Source of the DNA: Candidatus Stahliibacteriota bacterium
GTDB lineage: Bacteria; Hydrothermota; Tepidihabitantia; SM23-42
Reading direction: 5' to 3'
DNA: 10,309 nucleotides
NCBI GenBank assembly: GCA_030613445.1
Contig: JAUWLY010000073.1
Coordinates: 1-10,309 of the forward strand
The notes below the pieces were generated by a model. The model had not been told where the DNA came from, did not search any database, and saw only the letters and a list, made by a program, of their open reading frames with translations. Positions 1 to 4,866 of this stretch are shown piece after piece (position 1 is the first letter of the stretch; the number at the start of each line of letters is the position of its first letter). A program made the translations under genes and the position numbers.

Positions 1-280
1 AAATCCACCATTTCACCGCTACGAATTTCAGCAGTTCTTCAGTCGGAGCAATAATTATGAAGGACATAATAAAAATATTGACAATGCCACCAACAATCGC
101 GTTCAGGCCGGATAATAAGATCGTTTCTATAATAGCTGCAGGGATGACCATAAGTGCGCCGAGTAGGAATATCTTGAGGATATTCTTCTTGGGTTCAGGT
201 TCATATTTATCCCGGTGATAAAAGTACCACATCATGAATAAACATGGAGCAAGGGCAATGAGTATAAGGACTACTATCAT
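1..280 (-). CDS. prsW: PrsW-family intramembrane metalloprotease, 5' part (runs off the window)
   Basis: This partial gene gives 93 residues before the window edge. Residues 1-20 form a hydrophobic N-terminal membrane segment, followed by a basic/acidic loop reading YHRDKYEPEP (21-30), a hallmark of the PrsW family. Two more hydrophobic stretches follow (about 36-57 and 61-79), then APTEELLKF (79-86 region) with the adjacent glutamates E81-E82 that are characteristic of this family's predicted metal-dependent membrane active site. In Bacillus, PrsW makes the first cut in an anti-sigma factor; the substrate here is unknown. The ATG at 280 was chosen because a TTGACA-containing promoter ends 6 nt before it, the same geometry as other genes in the window. 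No Shine-Dalgarno is visible. The rest of the gene, including the later His/Glu motifs, lies outside the window. Confidence 0.83.
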   Translation of the reverse strand, partial: MIVVLILIALAPCLFMMWYFYHRDKYEPEPKKNILKIFLLGALMVIPAAIIETILLSGLNAIVGGIVNIFIMSFIIIAPTEELLKFVAVKWWI

Positions 281-286
281 TTATTT

Positions 287-314
287 AGCTTATCCATAAT
301 ACACTTGGTGTCAA
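287..314 (-). promoter_or_regulatory. Promoter of the PrsW gene, leaderless geometry
   Basis: On the minus strand, a perfect TTGACA (314-309) is followed by a 16-nt spacer and TAAGCT (292-287), with 6 nt before the ATG at 280. The -10 is a poor match on its own; the call rests on the perfect -35 and on the same spacing seen at the other promoters here. A TATTAT also lies only 7 nt after the -35, too close to be its partner. Confidence 0.5.
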
Positions 315-447
315 CGATAAGATATGAAACGGACGGTAAGGCGTAAGGAGTTAAGATAAGAATGAAGTTAGGAAGTTATGAGGATAGGAAGTTAAGCAGC
401 AAGAACAGAATTATGTAACGGGGTGTCGGAGTAATGGCCTAACGGAG

Positions 448-477
448 ATTGCCACGGCGACTACGTCGCCTCGCAAT
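448..477. repeat. 30-nt palindromic repeat, copy 1 of 3
   Basis: ATTGC (448-452) pairs with GCAAT (473-477) and GGCGAC (456-461) with GTCGCC (465-470), giving a two-tier hairpin with a TAC loop. Identical copies are at 620-649 and 6580-6609, with flanks also conserved (GGAG before, GACAAG after). It resembles the 'TCATTGCGAGG...GCAATCTCC' palindromes found dispersed in many bacterial genomes. Confidence 0.88.
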
Positions 478-564
478 GACAAGAATCGTGAAGCAATAGG
501 AACACAACATTGCCAATGCTTTGCAGAAAGTATGGCCTAAGGCGTGGTGCAAGAAGAGACTGGA

Positions 565-581
565 TTCCTGGCATCTAGGAA
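565..581. repeat. 17-nt hairpin in an 'ACTGGATTCC' repeat
   Basis: TTCCT (565-569) pairs with AGGAA (577-581). The left flank (GTGGTGCAAGAAGAG followed by ACTGGATTCC) matches that of the hairpin at 9835-9857, whose stem is different. The flank is therefore conserved while the stem sequence is exchanged. Confidence 0.65.
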
Positions 582-619
582 ACGGTGACTGGGAGAAACG
601 GGGTAACGAAGTAGCGGAG

Positions 620-649
620 ATTGCCACGGCGACTACGTCGCCTCGCAAT
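620..649. repeat. 30-nt palindromic repeat, copy 2 of 3
   Basis: Identical over the palindrome to 448-477 and 6580-6609. It is followed by GACAAGAGGGGAATG and the small hairpin at 665-675. The same order recurs at 10249-10271 without the 30-nt palindrome. Confidence 0.88.
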
Positions 650-664
650 GACAAGAGGGGAATG

Positions 665-675
665 GCACTACGTGC
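665..675. repeat. 11-nt hairpin GCAC-TAC-GTGC
   Basis: GCAC and GTGC pair around a 3-nt loop. Near-identical units lie at 2183-2193 and 10261-10271 (loop TGC), each preceded by an A-rich GGRAATG linker and followed by GGG. Confidence 0.7.
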
Positions 676-781
676 GGGAAAAGAGAGTAGGGCGTAGGAA
701 GTAGGGCGTTCCAGTGAAGATATTTAACGGTGTATCAGAGAAGCAAGAACGAAATTCCAAGGGCTAAAGCTAAATTCAACC

Positions 782-809
782 TTGACTGTATTTTCTTTTT
801 GGTTATAAT
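782..809 (+). promoter_or_regulatory. Promoter of the abiE operon, leaderless geometry
   Basis: TTGACT (782-787), a 16-nt T-rich spacer, then a perfect TATAAT (804-809). Only 6 nt separate the -10 from the ATG at 816, so transcription should begin at or within a base or two of the start codon. AbiEi proteins commonly repress their own promoter, but I see no clear inverted-repeat operator here. Confidence 0.85.
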
Positions 810-815
810 GGCAAT

Positions 816-1457
816 ATGAAGACAATTCACTTTTTACACAAGAAAGTGGAAAAACTGAATCCGCTTAAAGTAATGAAAATCCTTAAGAAAAAAGGCATTT
901 TTCTGTTTTCTCCTATTGATTTTCAACATATTTTTGATGTATCGCAGTACGCAGCAAAGAACTTCATTAATCGCCATCTTGCCTCAGGATTTTTCATCAA
1001 ACTGAGAAATAACATGTATACTATCACTGATTCTGTTCCACCGAAATTTGTGATCGCCAATAAGCTCTATATCCCATCTTATATATCCTTTGAAACTGCA
1101 TTAGCACATTATCATATCATACCCGAAATTATCTACACGGTTTATTCTGCTACTCCGAAGACATCGAGAGAATTTGAGTCACTGGATTCAACTTTTGTTT
1201 ATCATCGAATGAAAAGATCATTGTATTTTGGTTATACAGCAATACAAATAGACGGCATGAGTGTTCATATCGCAGAACCTGAGAAAGCAGTTGCGGATTA
1301 CCTCTATTTTATAGCTTTAAGAAAGAAAACTATAAACAAACGAATGGATATAGGAAAACTGAATAAGAAGAAGCTCTCGCGACTTGCACGGGCGTGCAGA
1401 AATACAAAGGTAGAAGTCCTACTGGAAAAAGTTTATGATCAGCAGACAACTCATTAA
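816..1457 (+). CDS. abiEi: AbiEi-type antitoxin (type IV toxin-antitoxin)
   Basis: A 213-residue protein with the layout of AbiEi antitoxins/repressors. An N-terminal winged helix-turn-helix (about residues 20-72) ends in a hairpin with LRNNMYTI. The C-terminal antitoxin domain contains YISFETALAHY (89-99), a basic segment with FVYHRMKR (127-134), and HIAEPEKAVADYL (151-163), which are the conserved positions of this family. In known AbiE systems the protein neutralises the AbiEii nucleotidyltransferase without stable binding and represses the operon. Its 3' end overlaps the toxin gene by 23 nt, so the two are probably translated together. The ATG at 816 lies 6 nt after a perfect -10 with no Shine-Dalgarno, implying a leaderless mRNA; an internal ATG at 873 (Met20) would still retain the helix-turn-helix but would leave the promoter far upstream. 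Confidence 0.85.
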   Translation: MKTIHFLHKKVEKLNPLKVMKILKKKGIFLFSPIDFQHIFDVSQYAAKNFINRHLASGFFIKLRNNMYTITDSVPPKFVIANKLYIPSYISFETALAHYHIIPEIIYTVYSATPKTSREFESLDSTFVYHRMKRSLYFGYTAIQIDGMSVHIAEPEKAVADYLYFIALRKKTINKRMDIGKLNKKKLSRLARACRNTKVEVLLEKVYDQQTTH

Positions 1458-2160
1458 GGATTTAACTACAAAAAACCAGACTCTTGAATCCAATGTTGTC
1501 CGTGAATATTGTCAGCATTTATTATTGTCATATATGTATCAGAACAAAAGAGCAGTTCGTATCTTATTCAAAGGCGGGACAGCTTTAAGAATTGTATTTG
1601 ATAGTCCACGGTTTTCTGAAGATCTTGATTTTACATGTTGGGATCTGAGGAGTGGAGAACTTGAAGATATTTTGAATAGAGCGGCTACTGCGATTATGCA
1701 AACAGGAATAAAAGTATTAGTAGAAGAAAGTAAAGAGACTTCTGGTGGGTATCTTGCCATACATAGGTTCGCTTTTCTTGGGTATGATGAAAGAATCAGA
1801 ATCGAATGTTCATTTCGTGGAAAGAAAAAACTCAGGTCAGAAGTGGCTATGGTTAATAGTGATTATTTACCGCCATTTAATCTTTTGCATTTACCCACGA
1901 AATTATTGGTAGAAGAAAAAATATCAGCGCTTTTATCACGAAATAAACCACGAGATTTTTATGATGTGTATTTTATTCTCAGATCCAATCTTATAGAACA
2001 CAAATATGATTTGGATTTAGGGAAGGTGCATCAGAAACTGCTGTCTTCGAAAATCAATTTCAAAAAGGAATTGAGGCCCTTATTACCCAGAAAACATCAT
2101 ACAATTATGAAGGATTTTAGGAACACTCTTATTAGGGAAATACGGCGACAAGGTTTTTAA
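1435..2160 (+). CDS. abiEii: AbiEii/AbiGii-type nucleotidyltransferase toxin
   Basis: A 241-residue DNA polymerase beta-like nucleotidyltransferase of the AbiEii/AbiGii toxin family. Motifs in order: FKGGTALR (45-52), the nucleotide-binding GG(S/T) turn; RFSEDLDF (59-66), with the metal-binding aspartates D63 and D65; a later acidic strand RIECSF (122-127); and EEKISALLSRNKPRDFYDVYF (160-180 region), the conserved Lys/Arg-Asp helix. All key residues are present, so the enzyme looks intact. Characterised members block growth, in AbiE as abortive phage defence, by modifying RNA; the target here is unknown. The gene starts inside the end of abiEi in another frame, with only a weak purine stretch (GGAAAAAG) upstream, consistent with translational coupling. 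Repeat DNA begins within a few bases of the stop codon. Confidence 0.88.
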   Translation: MISRQLIKDLTTKNQTLESNVVREYCQHLLLSYMYQNKRAVRILFKGGTALRIVFDSPRFSEDLDFTCWDLRSGELEDILNRAATAIMQTGIKVLVEESKETSGGYLAIHRFAFLGYDERIRIECSFRGKKKLRSEVAMVNSDYLPPFNLLHLPTKLLVEEKISALLSRNKPRDFYDVYFILRSNLIEHKYDLDLGKVHQKLLSSKINFKKELRPLLPRKHHTIMKDFRNTLIREIRRQGF

Positions 2161-2227
2161 TGGTGGAGACAAGAGGGAAATGGCACTGCGTGCGGGAGAA
2201 GAGCGTAAAGAGTAGAGAGTAGGGCGC

Positions 2228-2276
2228 TGTAGTTGTCTGATTTATCAGACAATGCCCGATGAATCGGGCGACTACA
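2228..2276. repeat. 49-nt three-way-junction element, copy A
   Basis: An outer stem of TGTAGT (2228-2233) and ACTACA (2271-2276) encloses two perfect hairpins: TGTCTGAT/ATCAGACA (2234-2251, TT loop) and GCCCGAT/ATCGGGC (2254-2269, GA loop). Full copies are at 9733-9781 and 9897-9945, a covarying copy at 2655-2703, and a copy with an insertion at 6699-6766. Second-arm fragments are at 4721-4743 and 10178-10200. Confidence 0.9.
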
Positions 2277-2350
2277 AAAAAACTGACTAGATAGTATTGG
2301 AGTAATGGAGAATATCGTACTCGTAAGAAAACGCTATTAACGGTCTAAAC
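2244..2350 (+). repeat. 107-nt direct duplication, copy 1 (partner 6734-6840)
   Basis: The sequence from the right half of the first hairpin arm through GACTAGATAGTATTGG and the TTAACGGTC tract recurs at 6734-6840 with two mismatches by eye. It is the longest repeated block in the window, and shorter cousins of its tail follow other junction elements at 2704 and 10201. Confidence 0.85.
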
Positions 2351-2363
2351 GATCTAAACGTCT
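2337..2363 (+). repeat. 9-nt tandem microrepeat
   Basis: Three units, TTAACGGTC, TAAACGATC and TAAACGTCT. The related tract at 6827-6861 has about four units. Confidence 0.6.
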
Positions 2364-2416
2364 CTTAGTCACTTATAACTTAGTTACTCAATAATCTAAT
2401 AAATGATGCTAAGCAT

Positions 2417-2491
2417 GGAAGGGATACTTCGTATGGAAATGATCGCCACACTTTCATCAAAAGTGCGCGATGGAAGGGATACTTCGTATGG
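2417..2491 (+). repeat. Hairpin array with exact 7-nt GGAANNN linkers (plus orientation)
   Basis: Order: GGAAGGG, hairpin ATAC-TTC-GTAT (2424-2434), GGAAATG, a 30-nt hairpin (2442-2471, ATCGC pairing with GCGAT and CACTTT with AAAGTG), GGAAGGG, and the first hairpin again (2479-2489), followed by GGAA. All internal linkers are 7 nt. The 30-nt hairpin has a relative at 8393-8421. Confidence 0.8.
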
Positions 2492-2521
2492 AATAATTTG
2501 AAATGACGAGAATTGAAACTG

Positions 2522-2596
2522 TTCCAGCACGTAGTGCTATTTTCCAGCGTCAGCTCCTTTCCAGCACGTAGTGCTCTCTTCCAATCCGTTAGGATT
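2522..2596 (-). repeat. Hairpin array with exact 7-nt NNNTTCC linkers (inverted orientation)
   Basis: Order on the plus strand: TTCC, AGCAC-GTA-GTGCT (2526-2538), ATTTTCC, AGC-GTCA-GCT (2546-2555), CCTTTCC, AGCAC-GTA-GTGCT again (2563-2575), CTCTTCC, AATCC-GTTA-GGATT (2583-2596). Linkers are again exactly 7 nt and are the reverse complement of the GGAANNN type, so this array faces the opposite way to its neighbour at 2417-2491. The last hairpin is the reverse complement of those at 8372-8385 and 8481-8494. Confidence 0.8.
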
Positions 2597-2654
2597 CAAA
2601 GGTTCCAATAACTCAGTAACTCAATTACTGCGTTTCTCAATTATCTAAGACCCC

Positions 2655-2703
2655 TGTAGTTGTCTGACAATTCAGACAATGCCTGATAAATCAGGCGACT
2701 ACA
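2655..2703. repeat. 49-nt three-way-junction element, copy B (covarying stems)
   Basis: The outer TGTAGT/ACTACA stem is unchanged. The first arm is TGTCTGA-CAAT-TCAGACA (2661-2678). The second arm is GCCTGAT-AA-ATCAGGC (2681-2696), differing from the other copies by a paired C-to-T and G-to-A change that keeps the stem perfect. Confidence 0.88.
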
Positions 2704-2733
2704 AAAAAAGAACTGAATAAACAGTATCGGAGT

Positions 2734-2756
2734 CCCGCTGAATTTCATTCTACGGG
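2734..2756. repeat. Hairpin CCCG...CGGG preceding GGGATAAATA
   Basis: CCCG (2734-2737) pairs with CGGG (2753-2756), and GAAT with ATTC around TTC. It is followed by ATAAATA, as is the related hairpin at 6648-6679. Confidence 0.55.
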
Positions 2757-2854
2757 ATAAATAATGGTGTAACGGAGTGTCGGAGAAAGGGTAAGATACC
2801 TAAAAACCCAAACCTGTAGTCGTTCTATTTATTGTCTTATTTGGGATTTGGTTC

Positions 2855-2884
2855 TTGTCCCGATTTGTCATTTTGGATTATAAT
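2855..2884 (+). promoter_or_regulatory. Possible additional promoter upstream of the transferase-VanZ gene
   Basis: TTGTCC (2855-2860), an 18-nt gap, then a perfect TATAAT (2879-2884). It would give a leader of about 130 nt to the ATG at 3023, passing through the TCCCGC-AAA-GCGGGA hairpin (2903-2917). The spacing differs from the 16 nt seen elsewhere here, so this may be chance. Confidence 0.3.
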
Positions 2885-2986
2885 ATATAGGAAAATCGTG
2901 GATCCCGCAAAGCGGGAGAGCTTGGTTCTTGCAATGGTGTTATGCATACGTAGTTCTACTTGTATTGGTTTATGTAGTTAGTCTGA

Positions 2987-3014
2987 TTGTGGCGGTTATC
3001 TATTTTTTTATACT
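2987..3014 (+). promoter_or_regulatory. Promoter of the transferase-VanZ gene, leaderless geometry
   Basis: TTGTGG (2987-2992), a 16-nt spacer, TATACT (3009-3014), then 8 nt to the ATG at 3023. The -35 is a weak match, but its position is what the other promoters predict. It also explains the in-frame TTG at 2987 as promoter rather than start codon. Confidence 0.55.
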
Positions 3015-3022
3015 TTAGTACT

Positions 3023-4654
3023 ATGGATAATAGACCACTTAAGAGGCTTTTTGATATATTTCTTTCAGGATTAGGATTGATTGTCTCTTCGTGGCTCTGG
3101 ACCTTGATTTGGATAGCGATCGCTATTGAAGATGGATTCCCAGTGATTATACGACAAGAACGTATTGGCAAATACGGTAAGCTATTCAAGAACTATAAAT
3201 TCCGCTCAATGAAGAAATCAACATTAAAAGAAAAGGTTAAGATCCAGGCGGTTAAAGATGATTTAAGAATCACAAGGGTCGGTAGAATTCTCAGGAAATG
3301 TGCACTCGATGAATTACCGCAGTTGATAAATATATTTATAGGACAGATGAGTTTTGTAGGACCGAGGGCACTCTTACCAGAAGAAAAAGAAGTACATTCA
3401 TTTGATCATGCATATACAAATGGCGGAACACTTGCTATTGAAAATATCCCTGGTTATGCCAAAAGGATTACTGTAAAGCCAGGTTTAACAGGTATTGCTC
3501 AGATATGGGCATCACGTGATATACCAAGAAGACATAAGTTTAAATATGATTTATTGTATATTCGAAAAAGGGCTTTTTGGCTGGATTTGAAGCTTATATT
3601 AATTTCTTTCTTAGTGACATTCAGAAGTAGATGGGAGAGAAGAGAGGCGAAATTAGGATTATTGCAGATTCGGACAAACAGGATAAACACAACTCAATGG
3701 GGATATGGGGTTAGATATTGGTTGCCTGTTGCACTATTTTTCGTAGCTCTGTTTCCTATATTGGCTCTATTAAATAATTTCTCGCGTCAATGGACGACTT
3801 TTACTTCAATAGTATCGTTCATCAGATTCTTTGCACCGGAGACTGATCTTATTACGATAGGTGCTATATCTGGAACGATGCGCGACAGTATGCACGTTTT
3901 GGTTTATATAATACTGACCTTCTTATTATTCCGTGGGTTCAAAGGTAATATCAAGCGCCTTTCCATAAAAAACTTTGTGTATCCTGGTTTAGTCGCGATA
4001 TGTTTTTCATTCGCTGATGAGCTATCACAGATGTTCATTCCGGATCGTGGCGCGAGTGTAGCAGATTGCATGATCGATGGTCTTGCGGTTTTATTTGTTC
4101 TACTACTCCTCTTTAGAAAATATCGGGTAAGTATTGTAAAAGAGCACCCAGGATTACAATGGGCAGAGCGACCTATTTGGAACACAAATAGCATAAAGAA
4201 ATATGCCTATGCGTGGCTGCCAGTGGCAGCGTATATAGGTGTCTTGTTTGTTGCAGCAAATATTCTACTCACCAATGAAAATACGCTGCGTATCATTAAT
4301 TACGTAATTGGATGGATGGCACCTGATACGAATCATGCAACTGTGTGTATGGTTGTGGGTAAAACCCGTGACTGGAGTCATATCCTGATATATGCAATTT
4401 TCATGTATTTGATATTTCGTGCATTCAAGAAGACATGTAAGAAAACAATGGTATGTTATGTTGTTATGGCTGGGATCTGCGCATTAGGCTTTGGTGCATT
4501 GGATGAGGTGGCACAGATGCTTGTAGCAGGGCGAAGCGCATCAATAACTGATTGGTGCATTGATGTAATGGGTGTTGCGGTCGGGATGGGGATTATTTTG
4601 GCGAAAAACAAAAATCACGCTGCGCTGGAGACACATCCACACAAAGTGGATTGA
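3023..4654 (+). CDS. Phosphoglycosyl transferase fused to two VanZ-like membrane domains
   Basis: A 543-residue fusion. Residues 1-213 are a bacterial sugar transferase (PglC/WcaJ catalytic domain): a membrane-embedded N-terminal helix (about 13-37), RQERIGK (44-50), KFRSM (59-63), the catalytic-region ALDELPQL (94-101, Asp96-Glu97 pair), SFVGPR (110-115) and KPGLTGIAQ (152-160). Such enzymes move a sugar-phosphate from a nucleotide sugar to undecaprenyl phosphate at the cytoplasmic membrane face. Residues about 230-366 and 395-528 are two VanZ-like domains, each with several hydrophobic helices and the signature His followed by DE..Q....R.AS..D: H291 with DELSQMFIPDRGASVAD (332-348), and H453 with DEVAQMLVAGRSASITD (494-510). 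VanZ function is poorly understood. The transferase half matches the gene at 5847-6479. The start at 3023 fits that paralogue and the promoter; the in-frame TTG at 2987 is rejected. The last 11 residues are encoded by repeat DNA. Confidence 0.88.
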   Translation: MDNRPLKRLFDIFLSGLGLIVSSWLWTLIWIAIAIEDGFPVIIRQERIGKYGKLFKNYKFRSMKKSTLKEKVKIQAVKDDLRITRVGRILRKCALDELPQLINIFIGQMSFVGPRALLPEEKEVHSFDHAYTNGGTLAIENIPGYAKRITVKPGLTGIAQIWASRDIPRRHKFKYDLLYIRKRAFWLDLKLILISFLVTFRSRWERREAKLGLLQIRTNRINTTQWGYGVRYWLPVALFFVALFPILALLNNFSRQWTTFTSIVSFIRFFAPETDLITIGAISGTMRDSMHVLVYIILTFLLFRGFKGNIKRLSIKNFVYPGLVAICFSFADELSQMFIPDRGASVADCMIDGLAVLFVLLLLFRKYRVSIVKEHPGLQWAERPIWNTNSIKKYAYAWLPVAAYIGVLFVAANILLTNENTLRIINYVIGWMAPDTNHATVCMVVGKTRDWSHILIYAIFMYLIFRAFKKTCKKTMVCYVVMAGICALGFGALDEVAQMLVAGRSASITDWCIDVMGVAVGMGIILAKNKNHAALETHPHKVD

Positions 4655-4743
4655 AGACACGCCTTTGGCCCCGTACAACATCGTTTAACGGGGCAGGCTG
4701 GAGACACGCTGCGCTGGAGAGCCCGATGAATCGGGCGACTACA
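4619..4743. repeat. Hairpin array with 9-nt TGRAGACAC linkers, overlapping the end of the transferase-VanZ gene
   Basis: Order: GC-TGC-GC (4619-4625), TGGAGACAC, ATCCAC-ACAAA-GTGGAT (4635-4651), TGAAGACAC (4652-4660), a 38-nt nested hairpin (4661-4698: GCCT/AGGC outside, GCCCCGT/ACGGGGC inside), TGGAGACAC, GC-TGC-GC (4708-4714), a shortened linker TGGAGA, then the second arm and closing ACTACA of the three-way-junction element (4721-4743). The stop codon at 4652-4654 is the first triplet of a linker. A sister array is at 9998-10100. Confidence 0.82.
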
Positions 4744-4800
4744 ATTTTAGGTGTTTACTTTTTCACCGATACTCCGTTACTCTAATACTCCCATACTTTC

Positions 4801-4828
4801 CCCTTGTCGTTGACAGGGCGTTTTTTTT
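4801..4828 (+). terminator. Probable rho-independent terminator after the transferase-VanZ gene
   Basis: CCC-T-TGTC (from 4801, one bulged T) pairs with GACAGGG (4812-4818) around a GTT loop and is followed by CG and eight T residues (4821-4828). It ends about 170 nt after the stop codon at 4654. The same bases form the -35 and spacer of the next gene's promoter, so it may instead be simply a T-rich promoter spacer. Confidence 0.5.
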
Positions 4829-4837
4829 GTGTATTAT
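4810..4837 (+). promoter_or_regulatory. Promoter of the oxidoreductase-transferase operon
   Basis: Perfect TTGACA (4810-4815), a 16-nt spacer containing T8, then TATTAT (4832-4837). Predicted transcription start is near 4844, giving a leader of about 20 nt to the ATG at 4867. An 8-codon frame starts at 4848, close to the predicted 5' end, and stops at 4874 just inside the main gene. Confidence 0.8.
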
Positions 4838-4866
4838 TTTTAACGCAATGACAAACACTGAAAATC

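Larger units (their letters stand above)
315..781. other. Gene-free intergenic stretch made of short palindromes and degenerate words
   Basis: No credible gene lies here. Open frames such as the minus-strand one at 439-654 translate a palindromic repeat and share peptide text with a similar frame at 6418-6726, so they are repeat artefacts. The stretch carries degenerate copies of words such as GTAACGGAG (about 418-447 and 602-618) and GTAGGGCG (about 688-712), plus the hairpins listed separately at 448, 565, 620 and 665. No terminator with a T-tract is visible. Confidence 0.7.
2161..2986. other. Long gene-free region of mosaic palindromic repeats
   Basis: No credible gene lies in this stretch of more than 800 nt. 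In order it holds a GCAC-TGC-GTGC hairpin (2183-2193), a three-way-junction element (2228-2276), an A/G-rich tail duplicated near 6770, two hairpin arrays in opposite orientation (2417-2491 and 2522-2596), short words such as ACTCAATTACTG, a second three-way-junction element (2655-2703), a CCCG/CGGG hairpin (2734-2756), a possible promoter (2855-2884) and a TCCCGC-AAA-GCGGGA hairpin (2903-2917). Confidence 0.75.

Noticed and set aside
439..654. Minus-strand 71-residue open frame, and a similar 102-residue one at 6418-6726
   Set aside because: Both translate the same 30-nt palindrome and share the peptide VIARRRSRRGNLR only because the DNA repeat is shared. They have no promoter, no family match and repeat-driven composition.
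2228..2276. tRNA-like or riboswitch RNA
   Set aside because: The cloverleaf-like shape lacks tRNA features (no CCA-proximal acceptor stem of 7 bp, no T or anticodon arm motifs), and it occurs many times in unrelated contexts.
2987..3022. In-frame TTG start 12 codons upstream of the transferase-VanZ ATG
   Set aside because: The paralogue at 5847 begins at the position of the ATG at 3023, and the TTG coincides with the expected -35 element.
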